Source: Hyphomicrobiales bacterium
GTDB lineage: Bacteria; Pseudomonadota; Alphaproteobacteria; Rhizobiales; Rhizobiaceae
DNA length: 64,000 nucleotides
NCBI GenBank assembly: GCA_900471815.1
Contig: UICE01000003.1
Coordinates: 1,015,558-1,079,557, forward strand
Direction: 5' to 3'
The position numbers and the translations under genes are program-made. The notes beneath the pieces were generated by a model, which had not been told where the DNA came from, ran no database searches, and worked only from the letters and a program-made list of their open reading frames with translations. Within the stretch, counting starts at the first letter, position 1. Each line of letters begins with the position of its first letter. Positions 8,231 to 15,600 of the stretch are shown one piece after another.

Positions 8231-9127
8231 ATGATCACGCGCCGCGAAACCTTTAAGCTCGCCGCTATTGCCGGCTTGGCGACAGTCCTGCCCCTCGCCT
8301 CCGCTCGCTCTAGCAACAGTGCCCTTGCATGGACGTTTTTCCAGGCAAACGAAGCTGGATTCCGCCGCACGCCGGTGCTTTTGACCGGTGAGAAAGACGC
8401 AATTCTGATCGATGGTGGTTTCACTCTTTCCGACGGTAAAGCCGTCGCGGCCGCCATCAAGGCGACTGGCAAGAACCTGACTACGGTCTATGTGAGCTGC
8501 AACGACCCGGATTATTATTTCGGCCTACGCCCGATTGTTGAAGCCTTTCCGAAGGCGGTGGTCATTGCCAAGCCGGTCACTGTCGCGGCGATCAAAGCCA
8601 ATGTTGAGGCCAAGCTGGGTGTTTGGGGACCGCAATTAAAGGAAAACGGTCCGCAGACACTCGCAGACGTCGTGATTCCGGAAGCATCGAGCGCTGCCTC
8701 GCTTGACCTTGAGGGAAATACGATCGAGATCGTTGAAATCCCGGACATGCACGACCGTCGCTATCTGTACGTTCCCGCACTCGAAGCGGTGTTCGGCGGC
8801 GTGCTGGTCGATTCCGGGAATCATGTCTGGATCGCAGATTCAGCAACGACCGAACTGCGCGCGGCATGGGTCAAGGCGCTCGACGGAATCATCGCGCGCG
8901 CACCGAGAATCGTCGTTCCTGGACATCAGGTCGAAGGGGCCCCGCAAGGCATTGATGCCGTCATGTTTACGCGTGATTATCTTATTGCTTTTGACAAAGA
9001 GATGGCTCGCACGAAAAACAGCGCGGAACTGATCGCAGCCATGACCAAGCTTTACCCGAACCTCGTCGATGTCTCTTCGCTCGAACTCGGCGCGAAGGTG
9101 GCAAAGGGCGAGATGAAGTGGGGCTGA
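8231..9127 (+). CDS. Exported MBL-fold hydrolase-like protein with degenerate metal site
   Basis: A 298-aa protein with an N-terminal twin-arginine motif (TRRETFKLAAIAG), implying export by Tat. The body follows the metallo-beta-lactamase fold: a strand ending ILIDGG, then the position of the HxHxDH motif, and a late VVPGHQ. At the metal motif the sequence is SCNDPDYYFG (residues 89-98), so the first His is Cys90, the second is Asp92, the Asp is kept (Asp94) and the last His is Tyr95. The usual two-zinc site cannot form. It may bind one metal differently or be non-catalytic. A divergent LysR gene is its likely regulator. Confidence 0.75.
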   Translation: MITRRETFKLAAIAGLATVLPLASARSSNSALAWTFFQANEAGFRRTPVLLTGEKDAILIDGGFTLSDGKAVAAAIKATGKNLTTVYVSCNDPDYYFGLRPIVEAFPKAVVIAKPVTVAAIKANVEAKLGVWGPQLKENGPQTLADVVIPEASSAASLDLEGNTIEIVEIPDMHDRRYLYVPALEAVFGGVLVDSGNHVWIADSATTELRAAWVKALDGIIARAPRIVVPGHQVEGAPQGIDAVMFTRDYLIAFDKEMARTKNSAELIAAMTKLYPNLVDVSSLELGAKVAKGEMKWG

Positions 9128-9198
9128 ACCTCTATTATATTCATCCAATATTCATCTGAAAAAGCTCATTCTGGACGCCTCATTCAGGAGGAATAAGC

Positions 9199-9627
9199 AT
9201 GAGGAAAATAGTATCTGGAATTTTCGCAGGCGCTTTAAGCTTAGCAATGGGCGTCACCTCCATCATTCCGGCATCGGCGGCTCCATTTGTCCCTGCCCCG
9301 CTCGAAATCAAATCGAGTGTCGAGCAGGTTCAATACCGTCATGACAGGCGCTGGCGTGGCCATCATTGGCGGGGCCATCGCGGTTATCGCCACTCCCGTC
9401 CAGGCTATCGCCGCCACAATGATGGCTGGTGGTATCCATTGGCTGCCTTTGGCGCGGGTGCGATCATTGGAGGTGCAATCGCCAATCAGCCTCGCCGGGT
9501 TGCCCCGGCCCGCGGCAGCGCCCATGTGGAGTGGTGCTATAACAAATATCGCTCGTACCGTTCATCGGACAATAGCTATCAGCCCTATGGCGGCCCGCGC
9601 GCCCAGTGTTATTCACCCTATAATTGA
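9199..9627 (+). CDS. BA14K-family surface protein
   Basis: A 142-aa secreted protein with an N-terminal signal (hydrophobic, ending PASA near residue 28), a His/Arg-rich stretch, a short glycine-rich hydrophobic segment ([15 protein letters not shown]) and the C-terminal BA14K domain with [12 protein letters not shown] and a final Cys (RAQCYSPYN). In Brucella the BA14K protein is a lectin-like immunoreactive surface antigen. A GGAGG ribosome site precedes the ATG, and a strong terminator follows. Confidence 0.88.
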   Translation: MRKIVSGIFAGALSLAMGVTSIIPASAAPFVPAPLEIKSSVEQVQYRHDRRWRGHHWRGHRGYRHSRPGYRRHNDGWWYPLAAFGAGAIIGGAIANQPRRVAPARGSAHVEWCYNKYRSYRSSDNSYQPYGGPRAQCYSPYN

Positions 9628-9640
9628 TAGCGATGCGTGA

Positions 9641-9668
9641 AAGGCGGCTTTTCGAAGCCGCCTTTTCC
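9641..9668 (+). terminator. Rho-independent terminator after BA14K gene
   Basis: Perfect 10-bp stem (AAGGCGGCTT at 9641-9650 with AAGCCGCCTT at 9655-9664), TTCG tetraloop, then a T-rich tail. Confidence 0.9.
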
Positions 9669-9786
9669 TTTGTTTTCCTCTCGCAAATACCTCCCCGACG
9701 AGACCATTTGTTGAATATAGCCCCTGCCCGCCACATATGCGGATGACTGCCGGAAAATGACCAGAATCATATTGGCAGTGTGATTG

Positions 9787-10689
9787 ATGAATTTAATCCC
9801 CAATCTGGAGACCGGTTTGACAGCGAAAAGAGCTTTGGTTCTGGTGAACCCCTATGCACGCCGTGGCAAGGCCGGCATTGTTCAAGTCCGGCAACTGCTC
9901 GATCAGGCTGACATTGATGTCATCGAAGATACGCCCAGCCGCGGCCAACCCCTTTCCGACCTTATTCACAAACATTCCGGAAACATTGATCTGGTGATTG
10001 TCGGAGGCGGTGATGGGTCGCTGAACGACTGCGCCAAGGCTTTGCTCGATACCGGTCTTCCGCTGGGTGTCCTACCGCTCGGTACCGCCAATGACTTTGC
10101 CCGGACAATTGGCATTCCTCTGGATATTCCCGCTGCCATCAACAGCATCGTCAAGGGCAAAACGACACTGGTCGATCTCGGCGACGCCAATGGATTTCCG
10201 TTTTTCAACGTTGCCAGCATTGGTTTCAGTGCAGATCTGGCTATGTCACTGACAGAAAAAGCCAAGAAATATTGGGGCAAGCTTGGTTATGGTCTGGTTG
10301 CAGCGCGGCTTCTGGCGGACTCCCGCCTTTTTACCGCAACCCTTGAACATGATGGGATAAGCGAAGAGCTGCGCACCTTACAGATCGCAGTAGGCAATGG
10401 CAGGCATTATGGCGGCGGCATGACTGTTCATGAGGATGCGACGGCGACCGATGGCCTGCTCGATTTTTACAGTCTTGAGGTTGATCACTGGTGGCGTTTG
10501 CTCACTCTGCTGCCAAGTCTGCGGAAAGGCACCCATGGTCAGTGGGATGATGTGCGGGCCTTTTCCACCAAGGATCTGACGATTCGCACACGCAAACCAC
10601 GTCGCGTTAATCTCGACGGTGAGTTGAAAACAGAAACGCCGGTTCGCTTTACCATCCGTGAAAAGGCAATCGCCGTTTTTGTGCCCTGA
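9787..10689 (+). CDS. Diacylglycerol kinase-family lipid kinase (YegS/DagK-like)
   Basis: A 300-aa cytoplasmic or membrane-associated lipid kinase. It shows the family's N-terminal LVLVNPYARRGKA strand-loop, the nucleotide-binding IVGGGDGSLND motif at about residues 72-82, and GVLPLGTANDFAR a little later. The enzyme phosphorylates a lipid such as diacylglycerol, or a sphingoid or undecaprenyl-type lipid; which one is not evident. ATG 9787 is chosen over an adjacent in-frame TTG at 9784. The gene stands alone, 160 bp after the BA14K gene. Confidence 0.88.
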   Translation: MNLIPNLETGLTAKRALVLVNPYARRGKAGIVQVRQLLDQADIDVIEDTPSRGQPLSDLIHKHSGNIDLVIVGGGDGSLNDCAKALLDTGLPLGVLPLGTANDFARTIGIPLDIPAAINSIVKGKTTLVDLGDANGFPFFNVASIGFSADLAMSLTEKAKKYWGKLGYGLVAARLLADSRLFTATLEHDGISEELRTLQIAVGNGRHYGGGMTVHEDATATDGLLDFYSLEVDHWWRLLTLLPSLRKGTHGQWDDVRAFSTKDLTIRTRKPRRVNLDGELKTETPVRFTIREKAIAVFVP

Positions 10690-10705
10690 GCCGGCCACAC
10701 GCCAG

Positions 10706-11020
10706 TTAAGGCAGAACCAGCACTACCGGCAAATGGCCGGATGCGTGCAGCGCTTGCAGCAATAGTGCGAATGGTAGGGCTGCGAAATAGTGAAGCGAGT
10801 CGAGAAGACCGGTGGCTGCGGCTTCAGTTGAATAGCTGGGCAGTCTTCCGGGGTGCCAGTGGCGCAATCCGGGAATGAATCGCCGGACGTGCCGCCTGTA
10901 ATATTCATATTCGGTACCGTGCAAGTTAGCCAGAAAACGCTCTTCTCTGGCGATCTTCGATGAAAAGATCATCATTGCCGTGATGCCCGCAGCAATGCCA
11001 TGACATATTTCCCCCGACCA
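10706..11020 (-). pseudogene. C-terminal remnant of an isoprenylcysteine methyltransferase-like protein
   Basis: The minus-strand frame from 11020 to 10706 encodes about 104 residues with the C-terminal hallmark of the isoprenylcysteine carboxyl methyltransferase (ICMT/PEMT-like) family: a hydrophobic helix, then AREERFLANLHGTEYEYYRR and VRRFIPGL. An in-frame TAG at 11021-11023 and the absence upstream of the family's RHPMY-type SAM motif indicate that the N-terminal half is lost. ATG at 10975 would allow an 89-aa product, but no good ribosome site is seen. I call it a decayed gene; a functional small membrane protein cannot be excluded. Confidence 0.55.
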
Positions 11021-11150
11021 CTATGAACTTCACAGTCAAATAGAGCTGTCAGATTGCGCTTGCATTACGCTGAAGCGATTGCGCCTATCAAAAAGCAATG
11101 TTATCCATGCGTCGAACATTGAGTATTTTACCAAGAAAGGAGGGCTGCAC

Positions 11151-11222
11151 ATGAACGGACCATTCCACCAGCATCGTCGGCGCGGCCCTGTCTACGCCCT
11201 GCAATCGCGTTTGCAGGGCTGA
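11151..11222 (+). CDS. Putative 23-aa leader peptide upstream of the ABC-F gene
   Basis: ATG 11151 to TGA 11222 gives a 23-residue basic peptide (MNGPFHQHRRRGPVYALQSR, then LQG). It is preceded by AAAGGAGGG (11136-11144), a near-perfect ribosome site six bases from the ATG and far stronger than that of the ABC-F gene itself. The last codons form a 9-bp hairpin (11196-11219) that ends in the stop codon. The position, 168 bp before the ABC-F start, is that of a regulatory leader peptide. It contains an RRR run and PVY near the end. No known leader family is recognised. Confidence 0.5.
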   Translation: MNGPFHQHRRRGPVYALQSRLQG

Positions 11223-11380
11223 CCGGAAATCTATTTCAATTTCATATCCTGGTCTGCCCTTCGTTGAGAGCAGCGCCCAACCTGAAATTCAGGCGCGCTG
11301 CCAATCGATAATCACCGAGTAATCGCGGGAATATCCCGCATGGATTCGCATCAGAGATGCAGTATCTGCTCGGCAGACCA
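11196..11380 (+). promoter_or_regulatory. Structured leader RNA before the ABC-F gene
   Basis: Four structures can be read. (a) GCCCTGCAA (11196-11204) pairs perfectly with TTGCAGGGC (11211-11219). (b) GCAGCGC (11270-11276) pairs with GCGCTGC (11295-11301) around an inner CCTGA/TCAGG stem. (c) GCGGGA (11325-11330) pairs with TCCCGC (11334-11339). (d) TGGTCTGCC (11250-11258) is fully complementary to GGCAGACCA (11372-11380), which abuts the AGAG ribosome site of the ABC-F gene. Pairing (d) could close the leader and hide translation initiation. Regulation by a translating ribosome is inferred. Confidence 0.5.
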
Positions 11381-11390
11381 GAGAATGAAC

Positions 11391-12917
11391 ATGACTTTGA
11401 TCAACGTCAGAAACCTCGGCATCACCCTTGGTGCGCCACTTTTCTCCAAACTTAATCTTTCCATCGCAAATGGCGACCGCCTGGGTATTGTCGCGGCCAA
11501 CGGGCGGGGTAAATCCACCCTTCTACGCTGTCTTAACGGCGATCTCGAACCAACGACCGGCGATATCACCCGCACACGAGGTCTGCGGGTTGGGCATGTC
11601 GAGCAGGTCGTTCCGCACAAACTCATGGGCGTGGCTTTTTATGAGGCGGTGCGCCTTGCCCTGCCCGCTGACCAGATCGACAGTGAGAGTTGGCGGGTTG
11701 ATATTGTACTGGACTCGCTCGATGTGCCCGAAGAGCTTCGCCAGCGTGCGCTATCGAAACTCAGCGGAGGCTGGCAAAGGCTGGCCATGCTTGCCCGCAT
11801 TTGGGTGACAGAGCCGGATGTTCTGTTGCTGGATGAGCCGACAAATCATCTTGATCTCTCCAAGATCAACCAGCTGGAGCGTTGGATCAATGATCTGCCG
11901 CGCGATGTGCCGCTTGTCATCTGCAGTCATGACCGCGCATTTCTCGATGCGACGACAAACCGGACGCTGTTTCTTCGACCTGAGAACTCGCAGATATTCT
12001 CGCTGCCTTATAGCCCTGCCCGCCAGGCTTTGGACGAGATTGATGCATCGGAAGCGCGCCGTTTCCAGCGCGATATGAAGGTCGCGCAGCAACTGCGCCA
12101 CCAGGCTGCAAAACTCAACAACATCGCCATCAATTCGGGTAGCGATCTGTTGACAGTCAAGACCAAGCAACTCAAGCAAAGGGCGGAGCGGCTGGAGGAT
12201 GCCGCCCGACCGGCGCATCAGGAACGCTCTTCCGGGGCAATCAAGCTTGCCAATAGCGGCACTCATGCAAAGGTTCTGGTAACGCTGGATGAGGCAGCCG
12301 TGTCAACGCCCGACGGTATGCATCTGTTCAACTCAGGAAAACGCTGGATATGTCATGGTGACCGTATCGTCCTTCTGGGCTTGAACGGCGCGGGAAAGTC
12401 ACGGCTTGTCGATATGATCCGCAAGTCTATCATTGATCCGGCAACATCTCAGGTTGGGGTAAAGGCAACGCCTTCTCTGGTTCTTGGCTATGGCGATCAA
12501 GCATTGTCAGACCTCTCTGACAGCTCAACGCCGTTCAATACAATCAGCCGCCGGTTTGATATTGGCGATCAGCGGGTTCGCACGCTTCTTGCAGGCGCTG
12601 GCTTGGGAATCGATATCCAAAACAAGCCAAACAGCATTCTTTCGGGCGGACAAAAAGCCCGGCTTGGAATGCTGGTTCTGCGCCTGTCAAACCCCAACTT
12701 CTATCTTTTGGATGAGCCGACAAATCATCTGGATATTGACGGTCAGGAAGCATTGGAAAACGAATTGATGGCGCATGAGGCAAGCTGTCTGGTTGTTTCG
12801 CATGATCGCAGTTTCGTTCGGGCAATAGGCAATCGCTTCTGGCTTATCGAGAAGCGTCGCCTGATTGAGGTTGAAAGCCCGGAAGAATTTTTCGCGTCCT
12901 TTGCCAAGACCGCCTGA
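11391..12917 (+). CDS. ABC-F family ribosome-associated ATPase
   Basis: A 508-aa protein with two ABC ATPase domains and no membrane segments, the ABC-F layout. Walker A motifs are AANGRGKS (residues 35-42) and LNGAGKSR (about 328-335). Signatures are LSGGW in domain 1 (Trp for the usual Gln) and LSGGQ in domain 2, and both Walker B regions read LLDEPTNHLD. A basic linker of about 80 residues joins the domains and would reach into the ribosomal E site. ABC-F proteins relieve stalling or give resistance to 50S-binding antibiotics. ATG 11391 is favoured (AGAG seven bases upstream); in-frame ATGs at 11385 and 11340 are alternatives. The structured leader suggests inducible expression. Confidence 0.9.
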   Translation: MTLINVRNLGITLGAPLFSKLNLSIANGDRLGIVAANGRGKSTLLRCLNGDLEPTTGDITRTRGLRVGHVEQVVPHKLMGVAFYEAVRLALPADQIDSESWRVDIVLDSLDVPEELRQRALSKLSGGWQRLAMLARIWVTEPDVLLLDEPTNHLDLSKINQLERWINDLPRDVPLVICSHDRAFLDATTNRTLFLRPENSQIFSLPYSPARQALDEIDASEARRFQRDMKVAQQLRHQAAKLNNIAINSGSDLLTVKTKQLKQRAERLEDAARPAHQERSSGAIKLANSGTHAKVLVTLDEAAVSTPDGMHLFNSGKRWICHGDRIVLLGLNGAGKSRLVDMIRKSIIDPATSQVGVKATPSLVLGYGDQALSDLSDSSTPFNTISRRFDIGDQRVRTLLAGAGLGIDIQNKPNSILSGGQKARLGMLVLRLSNPNFYLLDEPTNHLDIDGQEALENELMAHEASCLVVSHDRSFVRAIGNRFWLIEKRRLIEVESPEEFFASFAKTA

Positions 12918-12924
12918 TGACGCA

Positions 12925-12967
12925 AAAATGTTCCGGCGAAGCCCCCATTTCGCCGGAACATTTTAGT
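12925..12967 (+). terminator. Rho-independent terminator after ABC-F gene
   Basis: Perfect 16-bp stem: AAAATGTTCCGGCGAA (12925-12940) pairs with its complement at 12949-12964 around an 8-base loop. The A/T flanks could make it work in both directions. Confidence 0.9.
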
Positions 12968-13032
12968 GGATGATTGTGGTAGCTTTTCCACGAGTCGCAC
13001 ACACCAAACAGGTCTTTTCAAGGGAATATCAA

Positions 13033-13740
13033 ATGACTGATCTATCGTCCTTCCCCATTACTAAAAAGTGGCCGGCACAACATCCTGATCGCTTGCAGCT
13101 TTATTCCTTTGCCACGCCCAATGGTGTGAAGGTTTCCATAGCCTTGGAAGAACTTGGCCTCGCCTATGAAGCCCACACGGTCAATATCGGTGCCAATGAG
13201 ACATGGACGCCGGAGTTCCTGTCGCTAAACCCAAATGGCAAGATTCCGGCGATTATTGATCCGAACGGGCCTGGCGGCGAGCCACTAGCCTTGTTTGAAT
13301 CAGGCGCGATCCTGCTTTACCTTGCCGAGAAGACCGGCAAATTGCTTCCCGCTGATCCTGCCAAGCGCTATGAAACCATCCAATGGGTATTCTTCCAGAT
13401 GGCAGCCATCGGGCCAATGTTCGGTCAGGTCGGTTTTTTCTACAAGTTTGCCGGTCGTGAGTATGAAGACAAGCGGCCGCTTGAGCGCTACCGCGCTGAA
13501 TCGCAACGTCTGCTTGGTGTTCTTGAAACGCGCCTCGAAGGGCGTGAATGGATTATGGGCGAAGAATACACAATCGCAGACATTTCGATGCTTGGTTGGG
13601 TGCGAAACCTTATCGGCTTTTATGGAGCTCGCGAAATCGTGCAGTTCGACGCGCTCAAGAATGTTCCAGCTTGGCTGGAGCGTGGCCTGGCTCGCCCCGC
13701 TGTGCAACGTGGTTTGGATATCCCCAAACGTCCAGCATGA
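13033..13740 (+). CDS. Glutathione S-transferase family protein (YghU/YfcG-like)
   Basis: A 235-aa two-domain GST. The N-terminal thioredoxin-like domain has YSFATPNGVKVSIALEE, the TPNGxK active-site pattern of nu-class (YghU/YfcG) disulfide-bond oxidoreductases, and a Glu-Ser glutathione-binding pair in LFESGAILLYLAEKT. The helical C-terminal domain starts near residue 115. The start is ATG 13033, preceded by AAGGGA; an in-frame upstream ATG at 12970 lies in the terminator region and is unlikely. Expected activity is glutathione-dependent disulfide or peroxide reduction in the cytoplasm. Confidence 0.88.
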   Translation: MTDLSSFPITKKWPAQHPDRLQLYSFATPNGVKVSIALEELGLAYEAHTVNIGANETWTPEFLSLNPNGKIPAIIDPNGPGGEPLALFESGAILLYLAEKTGKLLPADPAKRYETIQWVFFQMAAIGPMFGQVGFFYKFAGREYEDKRPLERYRAESQRLLGVLETRLEGREWIMGEEYTIADISMLGWVRNLIGFYGAREIVQFDALKNVPAWLERGLARPAVQRGLDIPKRPA

Positions 13741-13809
13741 AGCTCACAATCAGGCAGTGTTGAAACTGTTTGCATTGAGAAGCGTTATCCTACACCATAA
13801 ATAATCTGA

Positions 13810-13840
13810 GGCCGGGGTCGTTATAATCCCGGTCCCGGCC
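13810..13840 (+). other. GC-rich hairpin between GST gene and small ORF
   Basis: GGCCGGG (13810-13816) pairs with CCCGGCC (13834-13840). There is no T tract after it, so it is not a classical terminator. It may cap the 3' end of the GST message or shape the leader of the small ORF at 13862. Confidence 0.4.
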
Positions 13841-13861
13841 CATCCCGAAAGGATTGGATAC

Positions 13862-13987
13862 TTGGTAGTAGATGATTTTGATGAAGACGATGAAGATGCA
13901 TGGGCTGTTCATAATTCCCAGGGTTGGTATCTTGCGATCTTCGGTATCGGTGTCGCCTTCGCAGCTTTGGTCGTCTATATTTGCTGA
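13862..13987 (+). CDS. Small single-span membrane protein, 41 aa (TTG start)
   Basis: A short frame from TTG 13862 to TGA 13987. The first dozen residues are strongly acidic (DDFDEDDEDAW); residues 22-41 form one hydrophobic segment (WYLAIFGIGVAFAALVVYIC). An AAAGGA ribosome site lies eight bases before the TTG. Acidic tail plus single span is a common small-membrane-protein layout. No known family is recognised. The frame could also be fortuitous, but ribosome site, codon use and topology agree. Confidence 0.55.
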   Translation: MVVDDFDEDDEDAWAVHNSQGWYLAIFGIGVAFAALVVYIC

Positions 13988-14012
13988 ATTGCCGGTCGCA
14001 ATTCAGCCCGTA

Positions 14013-14336
14013 CTAATCCAGTGCTGCACGCGCATTTTCTAAAGCACGCATTGCCGCAAACAGCACTTCCCTGTCGCGCTGATGAGCCTCAAATAACTCG
14101 ACAAAGGCGGGGTTGCTGATTTCATGCGGCCGTGGTGCAGATTTTGCACGCAAAAGGCTTTGATCGGCCGCAATTTTAGCAATGGAAACCTGATGTTTGG
14201 CCGCGTCGATGCGGGAAAGCGCCTGACGCATTTTGGTATTGATGGTCGTGCGTATTGCCTGCCCTGACAGCACAGATGCCAGAAGCTTTTCGCCGGCCAC
14301 CGCCGGATTTTCATTTGGAACGACTCGTTCGTTCAT
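14013..14336 (-). CDS. Hypothetical 107-aa helical protein
   Basis: ATG 14336 to 14013. The product is soluble and mostly helical, with an alanine- and lysine-rich middle (SRIDAAKHQVSIAKIAADQS) and a C-terminal helix (LFAAMRALENARAALD). No signal peptide or cysteine is present. I do not recognise the family. It is convergent with the 41-aa membrane protein gene, 25 bp between stops. Coding seems likely because the frame is clean over the whole gap. Confidence 0.6.
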   Translation of the reverse strand: MNERVVPNENPAVAGEKLLASVLSGQAIRTTINTKMRQALSRIDAAKHQVSIAKIAADQSLLRAKSAPRPHEISNPAFVELFEAHQRDREVLFAAMRALENARAALD

Positions 14337-14404
14337 CTTGGTTACGCTTTCTGTCCATGATTCAATTTTCCCTAATTATAGGCATTGTTCATGACAGCAG
14401 AACG

Positions 14405-14518
14405 ATGGGCCGGTTAAATTCCATGACAAATGGGGTAGGCAATTCCTGTTTTTGTGCAAATTGTGGAATTCAGTTGCAGTTGCTGGACGAAGCCGGGCAA
14501 GAGCGCAAACTGATTTGA
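14405..14518 (+). CDS. Possible small CxCxxC protein
   Basis: A short frame from ATG 14405 (or ATG 14423) to TGA 14518, 37 or 31 aa. It contains SCFCANCGIQLQL, a zinc-knuckle-like CxCxxCG turn, followed by a polar tail. The ribosome site is weak. The CxxCG motif is the only reason to list it. It precedes the 81-aa membrane protein gene by 63 bp. Confidence 0.3.
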   Translation: MGRLNSMTNGVGNSCFCANCGIQLQLLDEAGQERKLI

Positions 14519-14581
14519 CTGTGTAGACTTATTCAGTTGTAATCGCCGCCGATTGATACGCATGGACTGCAGGAGTGAAAT

Positions 14582-14827
14582 ATGGACCGCTATGAAACTT
14601 TCGCAACGTGGATATTTATTGTCTTCGGGGCGCTCATCATTGCTGGCCTGATGGCTTTCGCCATTTCCACCGGCGACAAGCCGGCATTTATCTTCGCGCT
14701 TGCTGCAGCCTGCAGTGCCTTTTTTCTCGGTTTCGCAGTTATTTTCGACCGGCCGCGGCTTTACGGGCTGATCTTGTTTGTTTCATTTGTAATGATTGCC
14801 GGTTCAGTGACCAATATTGTCACTTGA
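14582..14827 (+). CDS. Small membrane protein, 81 aa (paralogue of the one at 18120)
   Basis: An 81-aa protein with about three hydrophobic segments (FIVFGALIIAGLMAFAI; FALAAACSAFFLGFAVIF; LILFVSFVMIAGSV). It is clearly homologous along its whole length to the 81-aa protein at 18120-18365: both share MD[RK][YF]E at the start, VFGALII.GLMA, GFAV.FD[RK]PRLYGL and a final IAGS. GGAG lies before the ATG (GCAGGAGTGAAAT). Function unknown. A long hairpin follows at 14834-14884. Confidence 0.8.
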   Translation: MDRYETFATWIFIVFGALIIAGLMAFAISTGDKPAFIFALAAACSAFFLGFAVIFDRPRLYGLILFVSFVMIAGSVTNIVT

Positions 14828-14833
14828 GACGCC

Positions 14834-14884
14834 AGGGCGGTGGGGCGGACAGCAGATCGCCCGAATCCTTCTGCTAACCGCCCT
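14834..14884 (+). other. Hairpin downstream of the 81-aa membrane protein gene
   Basis: AGGGCGGT (14834-14841) pairs with ACCGCCCT (14877-14884), and inner AGCAG pairs with CTGCT. No T run follows directly, so it is probably a 3' processing or stability structure. The stretch from 14885 to 15031 holds a T-rich patch and nothing else I can identify. Confidence 0.4.
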
Positions 14885-15031
14885 CAAACTGCAATTCTCC
14901 AGTGAATTTTTTCGCTGTTTGGTCGTTTAGTAAAAAATTTGTTCGATAATACAGGGTGCGGGGTAATCTCTATCGTTTCAATCGTGTATCAACTGTTGCA
15001 TATTGCCTCCAACTCAATGTGAGATCTCGGC

Positions 15032-15181
15032 ATGGCACTGATTGATGTTACCTCCTGCGAAACGTCACCTTTGAAAAGGCAGCAACTTATTCGCACGGAT
15101 CGTCTCGGCGTTATTCTCATTTTCGCCGGTGCTGTGGTGTTCCATCTGGCGATACTCTTCAATCTTTTGCCATCGGTGTAA
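15032..15181 (+). CDS. Small single-span membrane protein, 49 aa
   Basis: ATG 15032 to TAA 15181. The N-terminal half is polar and ends in KRQQLIRTDR; residues 25-46 are hydrophobic (LGVILIFAGAVVFHLAILFN), giving one membrane span with the basic side inside. The ribosome site is weak (GAG about ten bases upstream). I recognise no family. Its 3' end abuts a heavily structured RNA region at 15196-15326. Confidence 0.5.
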   Translation: MALIDVTSCETSPLKRQQLIRTDRLGVILIFAGAVVFHLAILFNLLPSV

Positions 15182-15195
15182 ATTAACCAAATATT

Positions 15196-15326
15196 TTTTA
15201 CCAAGGCCGGAACCAATTTTCGGCACATGCATTCTGCATGTACTGGTTCCCCCAAACCAGTTTTGGCTAGACCCCACAAGCCAATAGCCCAATCCTCATG
15301 CCCCTGAGGGTTGGGCATTTCTTTTT
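15196..15326 (+). ncRNA. Candidate structured small RNA or attenuator
   Basis: The stretch can fold almost completely. ACATGCA/TGCATGT forms 15225-15241, enclosed by GGAACCA (15209-15215) with TGGTTCC (15244-15250). The alternative ACTGGTT (15242-15248) with AACCAGT (15255-15261) excludes that outer stem. TTGGCT (15263-15268) pairs with AGCCAA (15279-15284), and a terminator closes the element at 15287-15326. Mutually exclusive stems before a terminator fit either a small RNA or an attenuator for the coiled-coil peptide gene at 15391. The 5' end is not defined. Confidence 0.4.
15287..15326 (+). terminator. Rho-independent terminator
   Basis: GCCCAATCCTCA (15287-15298) pairs with TGAGGGTTGGGC (15305-15316) with one G-T wobble; a T-rich tail follows (15317-15326). 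It ends the structured element between the 49-aa and 52-aa ORFs. Confidence 0.8.
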
Positions 15327-15390
15327 GGGCTGGAGCACTCTGGCAGGCGCGGTTTTAACGGGCCAGTTTACAGGATCTTGGAGGAGAAAG

Positions 15391-15549
15391 ATGTCGCTCG
15401 AAAATGCCAGACAGGCAATTGAAGCTGCAATTCACAGTGGAGACTTCAAAAGTATGGGCGTGGCAGTATTTAAGGCCATCAATGCTTTGGAAGAAAGAAT
15501 TAAAGCGTTAGAAGAAGAAAATGAACGGCTAAAGGCGCAATTGAAATAA
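15391..15549 (+). CDS. Small coiled-coil protein, 52 aa
   Basis: ATG 15391 follows GGAGGAGAAAG, a strong ribosome site, which decides this start over the upstream in-frame codon at 15298. The C-terminal 25 residues have a clear leucine/isoleucine heptad pattern with charged positions (ALEERIKALEEENERLKAQL), so a short parallel coiled coil is expected. The N-terminal half (ENARQAIEAAIHSGDFKSM) is also helical. Soluble and likely oligomeric; no family recognised. Confidence 0.75.
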   Translation: MSLENARQAIEAAIHSGDFKSMGVAVFKAINALEERIKALEEENERLKAQLK

Positions 15550-15600
15550 TACGTGCTCAAGCTGATTGTTGAATCTACTGACGATTGTGCTAGACTATAT

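Noticed and set aside
14255-14404. Upstream part of the 87-aa frame containing the CxCxxC motif
   Set aside because: Antisense to the 107-aa gene; only the short tail is kept as a weak candidate.
15225-15261. Stand-alone terminators at the two small hairpins
   Set aside because: Short T tracts and alternative pairings; treated as parts of the structured RNA.
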